Below, piece after piece: positions 8,853 through 18,087 of a stretch of 64,000 nucleotides of DNA. How positions within the stretch are numbered: position 1 is the first letter of the stretch; each line of letters opens with the position of its first letter. The stretch comes from Rhodococcus sp. 14-2470-1b (GTDB taxonomy: Bacteria > Actinomycetota > Actinomycetes > Mycobacteriales > Mycobacteriaceae), in assembly GCF_002259415.1 (NCBI RefSeq), contig NZ_NPFY01000023.1, forward strand, positions 42,401 through 106,400, read 5' to 3'. The position numbers were made by a program, and so were the translations under genes. The notes under the pieces were generated by a model. It did no database searches and was not told the origin of the DNA. It saw only the letters and a list, made by a program, of their open reading frames with translations.

Positions 8853-8894
8853 GCGAGCGGTTGCTCGCGTTAAACAATACGAGTGGTTACTCGT
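8853..8894. promoter_or_regulatory. two palindromic operators between mmpL and tetR
   Basis: GCGAGCGGTTGCTCGC at 8853-8868 and ACGAGTGGTTACTCGT at 8879-8894 share the frame CGAG-NGGTTN-CTCG with 26 bp between centres. They fill the space between the divergent mmpL and tetR starts. This is a typical TetR arrangement that would repress both genes. Binding is inferred. Confidence 0.75.
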
Positions 8895-8922
8895 CTTGTC
8901 CATGGGAAGATTCGGAGATCAG

Positions 8923-9564
8923 GTGAACAGTGCTCGACCGTCGGCTACCGCCGATACCCCCAAGCGTCAGGAACGCGGCCTGAAACGTATGTCGGCGATT
9001 CTGGATGGAGCCGAAGAGTTGTTCGGTGAGGTCGGGTTCGATGCGGCAACCACGAACGCGATTGCAGCCAGGTCGGGTATCTCGCCGGGGTCGCTGTATC
9101 AATTTTTTCGAAACAAAGAGCAGATCGCCGAAGCCTTGGCGGAACGGTATGTTGTCGATCTGACTGCGGCGCAGTCGGCCGCGGTGCACCCACCGCCGGA
9201 TGGCAGTGGCGAGACTTTGGAGGAGTTCGTCGATCGGGCCGTGGACAACATGGTTGCCTTCAACGCCGCCAATCCTGCTTTCTTGCAGTTGTTCTCGCGT
9301 GCGGACACTCAGCCTGCGTTGTATGCAGCGGTGGTGCCGCTACAGAACGAACTCGCCGCACGGGTCGAACAGGCACTCGCTGCGCTGGCCCCGGCCCTGA
9401 GCACCAAGCGTCTCCGGCTCCATACGTTGGTCGCGTTGCAGATCGCGCGCGGGATGATGCCCGTCATTGCAGCAGAGAAGAAAACCGCCAGAAAGAAGGA
9501 ACTCGTAACCGAACTCAAAACTGCCCTGATCCGATACCTGACGCCGGTTCTCAGGAACGTCTAG
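8923..9564 (+). CDS. TetR-family repressor, probably of the mmpL gene
   Basis: The product has 213 residues from GTG 8923, chosen because GGAG lies five bases before it; the in-frame ATG at 8902 adds seven residues, and the longest frame starts inside operator 1 and is rejected. The HTH is near residues 25-68: ILDGAEELFGEVGFDAATTN, then AIAARSGISPGSLYQFFRNK. The rest is a helical ligand-binding domain ending in a basic tail (EKKTARKKELVTELK). Two operators in the divergent spacer indicate control of itself and of mmpL. Confidence 0.88.
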   Translation: MNSARPSATADTPKRQERGLKRMSAILDGAEELFGEVGFDAATTNAIAARSGISPGSLYQFFRNKEQIAEALAERYVVDLTAAQSAAVHPPPDGSGETLEEFVDRAVDNMVAFNAANPAFLQLFSRADTQPALYAAVVPLQNELAARVEQALAALAPALSTKRLRLHTLVALQIARGMMPVIAAEKKTARKKELVTELKTALIRYLTPVLRNV

Positions 9565-9572
9565 GCCAGAGT

Positions 9573-9982
9573 TCACGCGACAAATATGCAGAACGGATGA
9601 CCTGATGGATCAGCGAAGACATAGAGCGGCTCCTCGGCGTCGTCGGTGCGATCGAACATCACCTGTGAGCCGAGTGACTCGGCGCGCTGACGCTGTCGTT
9701 GCAGTCCGCGGCGTTGCGCACGGTGAAGTCGAGGTGTATCTGCATCGGAATGTCGTGCGCAGGCCACGTAATTCTCGGCAACAAGTCGACGCGCTGGAAC
9801 GCTAATTTTCGGACGCCGCTCGCGTCCACAAGCACCAACCACCCTGGCTGGGATTCGGGGGTTTCGGACGGCTCGTCGCCTGCTCGGTGCCTCAAGCTCG
9901 AGAGTTGCCGGTAGAACTCGGCAAGTGCGCGAGTATCGGTCGTGTCGATGACAGTGTGCAATAACTCGGGATACGGAGACAC
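9573..9982 (-). pseudogene. VOC (glyoxalase/dioxygenase) family gene with a 1-base frameshift
   Basis: GTG 9982 has GGAGG seven bases upstream. The first frame gives YPELLHTVIDTTDTRALAEFY, PGWLVLVDASGVRKLAFQ and IPMQIHLDFTVRNAAD, a typical VOC start and metal-ligand strand. Near 9701 the frame shifts: the continuation LQRQRQRAESLGSQVMFD, then YVFADPSGHPFCIFVA, lies one frame over and carries the DP.GHPFC ending of the family. Loss of one C from GACCTGCAA would account for it. A single-base sequencing error would give the same picture. The substrate is unknown. Confidence 0.7.
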
Positions 9983-10261
9983 TCGTGGCCTCCGTCCGTT
10001 TCGTGTCTCGACCGTCCCATAGCGGAGCGCCACTGGCCAGCTTGGTCGGCGGAATCGTCGCCATGGGGTCCATACCGTGAGCAAGGAAAGAAGGGCCGAC
10101 CCTGATGCCGTGCGCGATGGCCCTCTGCGCTCCGCTGGTAAATCTGCCTTATGTCTGGCGACTGATCTCCACGCCGTAACCAGTCTGCACTGGCCCTCCT
10201 TTGTCACCGTCAGTTGACGGTGGGCAAACTGTCCTTTGAATAATCCTGCACGGTCTTCGGG

Positions 10262-11080
10262 CTAGCTCCGCGAAAACTCCGACGCCCGCTGGATTTGCTC
10301 GTCCGTTGGCCGGATGCCGGTGTAGAGGACGAACTGCTCGGCTGCCTGCAGCGCGATCACCTGTGCGCCCGTGATGACGGGCTTGTTTGCGGCCCGGGCT
10401 TTCACGATCAACGGCGTTTCCGACGGCATGGCGACTACGTCGAACACTGCGTGGGCGCCGTGGATCTGCTCGTCGGAGTATGGCGAGGCATCGGCGTCGG
10501 GGCCGCCCGCCATTCCGACGGGGGTGACGTTGACGAGCAGGTCGGCATGGACGGTGCGGGCAGACCACTCGTATCCGTAGGCGGCGGCCAGAGCCGGACC
10601 GGTGACCTCGTTGCGGGCGACGACGGTGCCTCGGGTGAATCCCGAATCACGAAGTGCTGCAACGACCGCTTTGGCCATTCCTCCGCTACCGGTCACCGAG
10701 ACCGTGTAGTCGGTGGAGAAGCCTGATGACGCAAGCAGATTCGCGACTGCTTGATAATCGGTGTTGTACGCGTGCAGTACGCCGTTCTCGTTGACGATGG
10801 TGTTGACCGATTCGATGGCGCTCGCGGAATCGTGCATCACATCGATCGACGCGATGACGTCTTCCTTGAACGGCATCGAGATTGCGCACCCGCGGATTCC
10901 GAGAGCGCGGACGCCTCCGATCGCGGCAGCGAGATCCGTCGTCGTGAAGGCTTTGTAGACGAAGTTCAGATCGAGTTCGTCGTAGAGGTAGTTGTGGAAA
11001 CGCGTACCGATGTTGCTCGGGCGACCGGAGAGCGACATGCACAGTTGTGTTTCACGGTCGAGGAAGCTGCGCGAGGACAT
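10262..11080 (-). CDS. aroE: shikimate 5-dehydrogenase family protein
   Basis: The product has 272 residues, the usual AroE size. The N-terminal half carries the substrate-domain features LSGRPSNIGTRFHNYLYDEL, ISMPFKEDV (usual VT.P.K) and YNTDY. The Rossmann domain has VTGSGGMAKAVVAALRDSG, then LLVNVTPVGMAGG. The GSGG replaces the commoner GAGG and N-T-D is kept. AroE reduces 3-dehydroshikimate with NADPH; this variant may be a paralogue rather than the biosynthetic enzyme, since no other aro genes are near. It lies 16 bp after the HNH-nuclease gene on the same strand and may share its transcript. Confidence 0.85.
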   Translation of the reverse strand: MSSRSFLDRETQLCMSLSGRPSNIGTRFHNYLYDELDLNFVYKAFTTTDLAAAIGGVRALGIRGCAISMPFKEDVIASIDVMHDSASAIESVNTIVNENGVLHAYNTDYQAVANLLASSGFSTDYTVSVTGSGGMAKAVVAALRDSGFTRGTVVARNEVTGPALAAAYGYEWSARTVHADLLVNVTPVGMAGGPDADASPYSDEQIHGAHAVFDVVAMPSETPLIVKARAANKPVITGAQVIALQAAEQFVLYTGIRPTDEQIQRASEFSRS

Positions 11081-11096
11081 CGTTCGGACTTTACTC

Positions 11097-11813
11097 TCAG
11101 CAGTTCTGCGCCACCGACGAGAGCGCGCGCTGGTCCGCCTGTGTGATCGGCAGCGCGTACTGCGCCGCGACGGACAGGTACTTGCCCGCGTAGAAGCATC
11201 GGTACGCGGCGTTGGGTGGTAGCCACTGCGCTGGAGTGGAGTCGCTCTTCGACTGGTTGTCGGGCCCGTTCACGGCAAGGAGGTTGAAGTCGATGTCGTT
11301 GGCGAACTGGACTCGCTTGTCCGGTGTCCATGCGTTCGCGCCCATGTCCCAGGCCGCGGACAGTGGGTAGACGTGGTCGATCTGGATCTTGCCTGCGTCG
11401 GCCTTGACGAATGCGACGGACTCACCGGAGTACGGGTCCGCGAGAACCCCCGACGTGACCACGCAGTTCCGAGTCCCGTCACGGAACGTCACTTCGGTGA
11501 GGGAAAGTGCCAGGACGTTGTCGCGGGTACCGCAGCCGTCGTGACCGCCGGGCCCGTCGTAATCGTCGGTCCACGCCGGTCCGAACACACAGCCCTCCCC
11601 GCTTTTGCAACCCCGCTCGTATCCCGGGTTGTCGGGCCTGTCCGCGACCACCTGTACCCGCGCAAGTAGATCCTCGATCTGCACTCGTGTGGGACTACCC
11701 GGCGCTGGAGGAGGAGGCGAGAAACCCGGAATCGACGCTCTGTCGCAGGACCCGAATGCAGTCATGGCCAGAGCGGCCACCAGCAACAGCAGCGCCACAC
11801 GCAGCTTCTTCAC
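11097..11813 (-). CDS. secreted HNH-type (DUF1524) nuclease-like protein
   Basis: The product has 238 residues. MKKLRVALLLLVAALAMTAF is a signal peptide followed by GSC, which may be a lipidation site although Phe at -3 is unusual. A Pro-rich spacer follows. QIDHVYPLSAAWDMGA carries the His of the HNH core, NLLAVNGPDNQSKSD the Asn strand, and WLPPNAAYRCFYAGKYL the closing part. This order matches the DUF1524/HNH domain shared with the GmrD C-terminus and with exported actinobacterial proteins. It probably acts outside the membrane as a nuclease; no immunity gene is seen nearby. Confidence 0.85.
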   Translation of the reverse strand: MKKLRVALLLLVAALAMTAFGSCDRASIPGFSPPPPAPGSPTRVQIEDLLARVQVVADRPDNPGYERGCKSGEGCVFGPAWTDDYDGPGGHDGCGTRDNVLALSLTEVTFRDGTRNCVVTSGVLADPYSGESVAFVKADAGKIQIDHVYPLSAAWDMGANAWTPDKRVQFANDIDFNLLAVNGPDNQSKSDSTPAQWLPPNAAYRCFYAGKYLSVAAQYALPITQADQRALSSVAQNC

Positions 11814-11880
11814 ACACGCCCAATCGTCGAACTCGGTCTATCCGGACACGATTGTGCCGCACCCCACCGACAGTGGTTGC

Positions 11881-12786
11881 TCAGCCGACTTCGATGACGA
11901 CCTTGCCGGTCGCGTGGCCGCGCTCCACCGTCGCGAGTGCTTCACCTGCCCGCTCGAGAGGGAAGGTCTGGTCGATCCGAGGTGTCAGCACACCGGTGGC
12001 CACCAGATCGGCCACGGCTTCGTAGGCCTCCGTGGTCCGCCTGCGGTGCACGCCCGACCCGCCCAGCGACGTCGCGAGCACGGGATCCGCGACGCTGACG
12101 ACAGGTGCGTCGGGCTTGGTCAGCGATACCGCCGATTTCAAGGTGTCCCCGCCGACGAGATCGAAGATGCCGTCCACCACGGTGTCCACGGCGTCGGCGA
12201 AGTGTTCGCCGGAGGGGACGAAACGAGCCCCGAGGCCTGACACCCACTCCTGCTTGCCCGTGCCGGCCACGCCGATCGTGTTCAGACCGCGCGCCTTGGC
12301 TATCTGCAGCACGGCGGAACCGACCCCGCCGCCCGCGCCGAGTACCAGCAACGTCGAACCGCTCGCGAGGCCCAGCTGGTCGACACCGTCGTAAGCCGTA
12401 CCTGCCGCGACCGGCAGCGTGGCGGCTGCGGCGAACGTCACGGCACCGGGCTTGTGCGCGGCGCTGGACGCGTTCAACACCGTGTACTGCGCGTACCCGC
12501 CGTGACCGGCCGCGGTGGATCCGAACACTCGATCGCCCACCGAGAAACCGTCCACATGAGTACCGACCTGGACCACCGTGCCGGACACCTCACGGCCGAG
12601 AACTGCCGGTAGGGACGTGTGCACGGTGTCCTTGCGGTTGCCGGCTCGCACCTTCCAATCGGCAGGGTTCACCCCGGCTGCATGCACCGCTACCAGCACT
12701 TGTCCCTGTCCGGGGTCTGGAATCGGCACGTCGAGGAAATACTCGGTTTCGGGACCTCCGTACTCACTGAACCCATAAGCGATCAT
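11881..12786 (-). CDS. zinc-type/quinone-oxidoreductase-like MDR dehydrogenase
   Basis: The product has 301 residues. The N-terminal GroES-like domain has VNPADWKVRAG and VLGREVSGTVVQVG; the nucleotide-binding domain has LLVLGAGGGVGSAVLQIAKA. Cysteines for structural zinc are absent, which fits the NADPH:quinone reductase branch of the MDR superfamily. These reduce quinones or enones with NADPH in the cytosol. It is divergent from the SNF2 helicase gene. Confidence 0.88.
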   Translation of the reverse strand: MIAYGFSEYGGPETEYFLDVPIPDPGQGQVLVAVHAAGVNPADWKVRAGNRKDTVHTSLPAVLGREVSGTVVQVGTHVDGFSVGDRVFGSTAAGHGGYAQYTVLNASSAAHKPGAVTFAAAATLPVAAGTAYDGVDQLGLASGSTLLVLGAGGGVGSAVLQIAKARGLNTIGVAGTGKQEWVSGLGARFVPSGEHFADAVDTVVDGIFDLVGGDTLKSAVSLTKPDAPVVSVADPVLATSLGGSGVHRRRTTEAYEAVADLVATGVLTPRIDQTFPLERAGEALATVERGHATGKVVIEVG

Positions 12787-12928
12787 TCATCCACTGTGCC
12801 AAATGTCCGGTAGTCGGTGGGTGAGGTGTGCTATTTCTCGCCCGTCGGCGTCGCACGAACCCCGCGCACGGCGCGGCAACCGGCACACCACGCCCATCCG
12901 TAACCGAGCACCCTGGTTGGATGGACGA

Positions 12929-15745
12929 GTGCTTCACGGTCTCTGGTCTCCCGGCAGCGGGTTGGCACTGTGGGACGACGAGGTCACCACCGGTACGGAG
13001 CCCGCTCTACCTGCCGCGCTCGCGCAGGTACTCGGCAGACCGTTTCGTCACCGAGTCGAGGTCACGTTCCCGCCGACCGATGGCGGGCTGCCCCCGACGG
13101 CCAGCGTTCCCGCGATCGCGCTCGTACCGTTCAATGCTGCCGACCTGCTGCTCAGGATCACGCCGCATCCGCTGATCGCAGGTGATCTGCAGTATCTGGC
13201 GCACGTCGCGCACGGCATCGAGCGGTGGGTGCGCGCAGGCAGAGTCGTACCCTCGCTCGTCCGACTGGAAGGGACGTGGTGGCCGAGGTGGCGTCTGGTG
13301 GGCGGGGAGCGCCAACGGGCCTGGGCCAGCGAACTCGCCGCGGCCATGCCGTCCGTGCAGCGTGCGGGCCACAGACCCAAGGCAATCCTGGACGACATGC
13401 TGGCCGAACTGACCGATCCCATCGTCAGGTCGGTGCTGGGCAGACCCTATCCGGAACATCCGCTGCTGTCGGCCCTCGTTCTGGACGACCCCTACGTGGA
13501 AGGCACTCAGCAAGCGTCGACTCTGCTGGAGAAGTGGCGGGAAACCCTCACCGTCGACGAGCCGTCGCTGGTTCTGCGATTGCTCGAACCCACCGACGAC
13601 GAGCCGGAAGATTCTGCGGATTTCGGCGAAGCGTTCTGGACCTTGCAGGTATGTCTGCGCGCCGACGGCGAAGCGCCCGTGCCGGTTCCGATGAACCGCC
13701 GAGTCGACGCGACCCTGCTTTCCACAGCCGTGCGCAAGCTTGGCGAGGCCGTGGCGGCGTACCCGCGGCTGCGGGATCTGCCGTCGGAGGACGGTACGCT
13801 CGATCTCCTGCTGCCCACGTCGGTGGTGATCGATCTTGTCGAGCACGGTGCGACGGCACTACAGGCGACCGGAACGACGGTGCTGCTGCCCCGGGCATGG
13901 ACGCGGCTGGATCCGTCGATGCGCTTGCGGGTGGAATCGCCTGCGGTGACCAAGGCCGCCGCCGACCGAGCCGTCGGCATGGAGGAACTGGTCTCCTACG
14001 ACTGGCAACTTCAGCTCGGCGACATGGTCCTCACCGAGGCCGAGATGAATCGCCTGGCCGTGTCCAAGGGTGACCTGGTGCGTCTGCGCGGGCAGTGGGT
14101 GCTCGCCGACGGTGGTCAACTCGCCCGCGCCGCCAAATACGTCGCCGAGCACCACGGCGACGGGACCCCGCTCGGCAAGTTGATGCGCGAGATGACCCTT
14201 GCCGATCCGCCTCCGGCGACCGTTCAGGACATCCGGGCGACGGGATGGGCGAAGGCGCTGCTCGAGCCGGGAGCGAGCCCGGAGCCGATTCCGCTTCCAC
14301 CGGGCGTGAACGCAACTCTGCGGCCGTACCAGCAGCGGGGTGTGGAGTGGCTGGCGTTCATGAGCAGGCTGGGACTCGGAGCGGTACTCGCCGACGACAT
14401 GGGGCTCGGCAAGACTCTGCAGGTACTCACCCTCCTCGCGCACGAACGGAGTACGACGCCGACGCTCCTGGTGGCGCCGATGTCGGTCGTCGGAAACTGG
14501 CAGCGCGAAGCCGCGAAGTTCACCCCCGGCCTACGCGTGATGGTTCACCACGGTGCGGCGCGGTTGAGCGGTGACGAGCTTCGAGATGCCATTTCCGCGC
14601 ACGATCTCGTCGTGACGACGTATGCACTGATGGCGCGCGATCGGGCGCAGTTGGCGGAGCGGACGTGGCGTCGGGTCGTGCTCGACGAAGCGCAGCACAT
14701 CAAGAACTCCGGTACGGGACAGGCGAAGGCGGCTCTCGCCATTCCGGCCGAGCACAAGATCGCCCTGACCGGAACTCCCGTCGAGAACCGACTGGACGAG
14801 CTCCGCTCGATCCTCGACTTCGCCAACCCTGGAATGCTGGGCAGACCAACGGATTTCCGCAAGCGCTTCTCCGTTCCCATCGAACGCGAAAAGGACGAGA
14901 ACGCGGTGACGCGCCTGCGCGCCATCACTTCTCCGTTCATTCTCCGACGGGTCAAGACCGATCCCGCCGTCATCTCCGATCTTCCGGAGAAGAACGAGAT
15001 GACGGTGCGCTCGAACCTCACCGCCGAGCAGGCGGGCCTGTACAAGGCCGTCGTCGACGAGATGATGGCCCAGATCGCCGACGCCAAGGGGATGAAGCGC
15101 AAGGGCGCGGTGCTGTCTGCGCTGACGAGGCTCAAGCAGGTGTGCAACCATCCAGCGCACTTCCTGTCGGACGGCTCTCCGGTGCTCAAGCGCGGGCACC
15201 ATCGTTCCGGAAAGATCGGCCTCGTCGAGGACATGCTCGATTCGATCCTCGGAGAGAACGAGAAAGCGTTGCTGTTCACGCAGTTTCGGGAGTTCGGCGA
15301 CATCGTCGCGCCGTACTTCGCGGAAAGGTTCGGCACCGACGTGCCGTTCCTGCACGGCGGCGTCACCAAATCGAAGCGTGATGCGATGGTGGAGGCCTTC
15401 CAGACCGACGGCGGCCCACCGATCATGATGCTCTCGCTCAAGGCAGGTGGAACCGGACTGAACCTCACCGCGGCCAACCACGTCGTGCACCTCGACCGCT
15501 GGTGGAATCCGGCGGTCGAGAACCAAGCGACCGACCGCGCCTTCCGTATCGGCCAGCGCAAGAACGTCTCGGTGCAGAAGCTGCTCTGTGTCGGAACGGT
15601 CGAGGAACGCATCGATTCGATGCTGCACTCCAAACAGGACCTCGCGAACCTCGCCGTCGGCACCGGTGAGAACTGGGTGACCGAGATGGATACCGCCGAA
15701 CTACACGAACTGTTCCGTCTCAGCGAAGACGCGGTAGGTGAGTGA
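12929..15745 (+). CDS. SNF2-family DEAD/DEAH helicase-like ATPase
   Basis: The product has ~938 residues from GTG 12929 (MLHGLWSPGSG), preceded by a GGATGGA ribosome site; the frame is open 42 codons further upstream but that part is Arg-rich and unlike protein. The N-terminal ~480 residues form the bacterial SNF2-associated region. The ATPase has LADDMGLGKTLQ near 487-498 (Walker A), VVLDEAQHIKN near 583, LTGTPVENRLDELRSILDF, and motifs V-VI in LDRWWNPAVENQATDRAFRI, followed by GQ. This class translocates on double-stranded DNA. Its TGA overlaps the ATG of a SWIM-finger gene by one base, the standard actinobacterial pair. Confidence 0.93.
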   Translation: MLHGLWSPGSGLALWDDEVTTGTEPALPAALAQVLGRPFRHRVEVTFPPTDGGLPPTASVPAIALVPFNAADLLLRITPHPLIAGDLQYLAHVAHGIERWVRAGRVVPSLVRLEGTWWPRWRLVGGERQRAWASELAAAMPSVQRAGHRPKAILDDMLAELTDPIVRSVLGRPYPEHPLLSALVLDDPYVEGTQQASTLLEKWRETLTVDEPSLVLRLLEPTDDEPEDSADFGEAFWTLQVCLRADGEAPVPVPMNRRVDATLLSTAVRKLGEAVAAYPRLRDLPSEDGTLDLLLPTSVVIDLVEHGATALQATGTTVLLPRAWTRLDPSMRLRVESPAVTKAAADRAVGMEELVSYDWQLQLGDMVLTEAEMNRLAVSKGDLVRLRGQWVLADGGQLARAAKYVAEHHGDGTPLGKLMREMTLADPPPATVQDIRATGWAKALLEPGASPEPIPLPPGVNATLRPYQQRGVEWLAFMSRLGLGAVLADDMGLGKTLQVLTLLAHERSTTPTLLVAPMSVVGNWQREAAKFTPGLRVMVHHGAARLSGDELRDAISAHDLVVTTYALMARDRAQLAERTWRRVVLDEAQHIKNSGTGQAKAALAIPAEHKIALTGTPVENRLDELRSILDFANPGMLGRPTDFRKRFSVPIEREKDENAVTRLRAITSPFILRRVKTDPAVISDLPEKNEMTVRSNLTAEQAGLYKAVVDEMMAQIADAKGMKRKGAVLSALTRLKQVCNHPAHFLSDGSPVLKRGHHRSGKIGLVEDMLDSILGENEKALLFTQFREFGDIVAPYFAERFGTDVPFLHGGVTKSKRDAMVEAFQTDGGPPIMMLSLKAGGTGLNLTAANHVVHLDRWWNPAVENQATDRAFRIGQRKNVSVQKLLCVGTVEERIDSMLHSKQDLANLAVGTGENWVTEMDTAELHELFRLSEDAVGE

Positions 15746-16497
15746 TGGTCGACTTCAGTCAGTACGGCAAGCGTCGGAAAGCCAAGGGCGGCATCGAGGC
15801 CCGCAACAAGCGAGGCGCATTCGGTCAGACCTGGTGGGGTAGGCACTTCGTCACCGCCATGGAGGACCTGGCCGATCCGGGCAGAATCGCCCGTGGCCGG
15901 ACGTACGCGCGACAGGGGCAAGTACTCAACCTCGGTGTCGAACGCGGCCAGATCTACGGCGAGGTCCAGGGCAGCCAGCTGGAACCGTTCTCGGCGTCGA
16001 TCACCGTCGATCCGCTGACCGACGGTCAGATCTCGGCGCTGATGAGCCGCGTCGCATCCAACCCCGGAATGTTGGCCGAACTGGCGTCCAACTCGATCCC
16101 ACAGGCACTGGCGTCGATTCTTCTTCCGCACGACCGCGGTCAGCTGGACTTCGACTGCACCTGCCCGGACGACGGTTGGCCGTGCAAGCATGCGGCCGCG
16201 TTGATGTACATCGCCGCCGAACACGTCGATGCGTCCGCCGCGACCATTCTGACGCTCCGCGGCGTCGACCTGGATCAACTGATCGAGGGTGTCGGTGACG
16301 GCGACGACGAACTGAATTCCGGAGACTGGTTCGGGGACGACGCCAGGCTGCCCGCTCTTCCGAAACCGACGTCGGCGCCGGCGATGGACGACCTGGACCC
16401 GCTGATCCTGCGCAAGGTCTTCCGAGCCGACGGGTCCAACGAGGCCGAGGTCAGCCGCGCTGTTGCCGAGCTGCGGGCGCTGTACGACAGGCTCTGA
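15745..16497 (+). CDS. SWIM zinc-finger protein paired with the SNF2 ATPase
   Basis: The product has 250 residues from ATG 15745 (TGATG overlap with the SNF2 stop). FGQTWWGRHFVTAMEDLADP is the family's typical start. The SWIM motif is near residues 138-150: FDCTCPDDGWPCKHAAALMY, giving CxC-x6-CxH for one zinc. The C-terminal part is acidic and without known domains. SWIM proteins are thought to contact DNA or protein partners; coupling to the SNF2 gene suggests a shared DNA-repair or remodelling role. Confidence 0.88.
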   Translation: MVDFSQYGKRRKAKGGIEARNKRGAFGQTWWGRHFVTAMEDLADPGRIARGRTYARQGQVLNLGVERGQIYGEVQGSQLEPFSASITVDPLTDGQISALMSRVASNPGMLAELASNSIPQALASILLPHDRGQLDFDCTCPDDGWPCKHAAALMYIAAEHVDASAATILTLRGVDLDQLIEGVGDGDDELNSGDWFGDDARLPALPKPTSAPAMDDLDPLILRKVFRADGSNEAEVSRAVAELRALYDRL

Positions 16498-16510
16498 CCC
16501 GCTCACGTGC

Positions 16511-16540
16511 TGGACATACGTGGAAGTCCGACTATAGGAT
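16511..16540 (+). promoter_or_regulatory. promoter of the valine-degradation operon
   Basis: TGGACA at 16511-16516 and TAGGAT at 16535-16540 are 18 bp apart (or TATAGG at 16533 with 16 bp). This fits the primary sigma factor and lies 38 bp before the mmsA ATG. GGAC...GTCC around 16512-16528 may be an operator but is short. Confidence 0.55.
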
Positions 16541-16578
16541 GAGCACACTTCATTCTCGTACCTGTTAGGACGGATTCC

Positions 16579-18084
16579 ATGGCTCGCGAACTCACGCATT
16601 TCATCGGCGGCAAGCACGTTCCCGGAGAGTCGGGGAATTTCGGCGACGTGTTCGACCCCAATACCGGCGAGGTTCAGGCGCTCGTTCCGCTGGCCAGTGA
16701 CGCCGAGGTCGAGGCGGCCATCTCCGACGCCGAGCGGGCCCAGCGCGAGTGGGCGACGTGGAACCCGCAGCGCCGCGCCCGTGTGCTGATGAAGTTCCTG
16801 CAGCTCATCAACCGCGACATGGACGAGCTCGCTCGCTTGCTGTCGAGCGAGCACGGCAAGACCATCGCCGACGCCAAGGGCGACATCCAGCGCGGCCTCG
16901 AGGTCGTCGAGTTCGCCGTCGGCATCCCGCACCTGCTCAAGGGTGAGTACACCGAAGGCGCGGGCGGCGGAATCGACGTCTACTCGATGCGGCAGCCGCT
17001 CGGCGTCGTCGCGGGTATCACCCCGTTCAACTTCCCGGCGATGATCCCGCTGTGGAAGGCAGGCCCGGCCATTGCGTGCGGCAACGCGTTCATCCTCAAG
17101 CCGTCCGAGCGTGACCCGTCGGTACCGCTCAAGCTGGCCGAGCTGTTCCTCGAAGCCGGTTTGCCGCCGGGCATCTTCAACGTCGTCAACGGCGGCAAGA
17201 ACGCCGTCGACGTGCTGCTGAACGACGATCGCGTCAAGGCCATCGGCTTCGTCGGATCGACTCCGATCGCGCAGTACATCTACGAGGAAGCCGCCAGGAA
17301 CGGCAAGCGCGCCCAGTGTTTCGGTGGCGCCAAGAACCATGCTCTCGTCATGCCCGACGCCGATCTCGACCAGGTCGCCGACGCCCTCCTCGGTGCCGCC
17401 TACGGCTCCGCGGGCGAGCGCTGCATGGCCATCTCGGTTGCCGTTCCTGTCGGTGAGGAGACCGCCGATGCGCTCGTCGCCAAGCTGAAGGAACGCGTCG
17501 CGACCCTGAAGATCGGCCGCTCCGACGACGAGGCCGCGGACTTCGGACCACTCGTCGGAAGCGACGCGCTGAAGCGGGTCAACGACTACACCCAGATCGG
17601 CATCGACGAAGGAGCCGAGCTCGTCGTCGACGGCCGGGACTTCGTGCTCGAGGGCCACGAGAACGGATTCTTCGCGGGCGCAACGTTGTTCGACAAGGTC
17701 ACCACGGACATGCGCATCTACAAGGAAGAGATCTTCGGACCGGTCTTGATCGTGGTGCGCGCCAAGGACTACGAGGACGCACTGCGTCTACCGACCGAGC
17801 ACGAATACGGCAACGGCGTGTCCATCTTCACTCGCGACGGCGACACTGCTCGCGACTTCTGCTCGCGCGTGCAGGTCGGCATGGTCGGCGTCAACGTCCC
17901 GATTCCGGTGCCGATCGCGTACCACACGTTCGGCGGCTGGAAGCGCTCCGGCTTCGGCGATCTCAACCAGCACGGACCGGACTCGGTGCGCTTCTACACA
18001 AAGACCAAGACCGTCACACAGCGGTGGCCGTCGGGCACCAAGGAGCAGGCAGCCAACCACTTCGTCATCCCCAACATGGACTGA
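16579..18084 (+). CDS. mmsA: methylmalonate-semialdehyde dehydrogenase (CoA-acylating)
   Basis: The product has 501 residues, full length. MmsA oxidises methylmalonate semialdehyde with NAD+ and CoA to propionyl-CoA, the last step of valine breakdown. ITPFNFPAMIPLWKAGPAIA is the NAD/CoA-domain signature, VGSTPIAQYIYEEAA follows, and GSAGERCMAISVAVPVG holds the catalytic Cys282. It is the first gene of a five-gene cluster; the next ATG follows three bases after the stop. Confidence 0.95.
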   Translation: MARELTHFIGGKHVPGESGNFGDVFDPNTGEVQALVPLASDAEVEAAISDAERAQREWATWNPQRRARVLMKFLQLINRDMDELARLLSSEHGKTIADAKGDIQRGLEVVEFAVGIPHLLKGEYTEGAGGGIDVYSMRQPLGVVAGITPFNFPAMIPLWKAGPAIACGNAFILKPSERDPSVPLKLAELFLEAGLPPGIFNVVNGGKNAVDVLLNDDRVKAIGFVGSTPIAQYIYEEAARNGKRAQCFGGAKNHALVMPDADLDQVADALLGAAYGSAGERCMAISVAVPVGEETADALVAKLKERVATLKIGRSDDEAADFGPLVGSDALKRVNDYTQIGIDEGAELVVDGRDFVLEGHENGFFAGATLFDKVTTDMRIYKEEIFGPVLIVVRAKDYEDALRLPTEHEYGNGVSIFTRDGDTARDFCSRVQVGMVGVNVPIPVPIAYHTFGGWKRSGFGDLNQHGPDSVRFYTKTKTVTQRWPSGTKEQAANHFVIPNMD

Positions 18085-18087
18085 CGC

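Noticed and set aside
10074..10261. Possible gene remnant before the VOC pseudogene
   Set aside because: The frames (for example TIPPTKLASGAPLWDG) show no recognisable family and have no clear start.
14545..17658. A 1037-codon open frame on the minus strand across snf2, swim and mmsA
   Set aside because: It is antisense to three well-supported genes, has no family motif, and such frames are common in high-GC DNA because stop codons are rare opposite GC-rich third positions.
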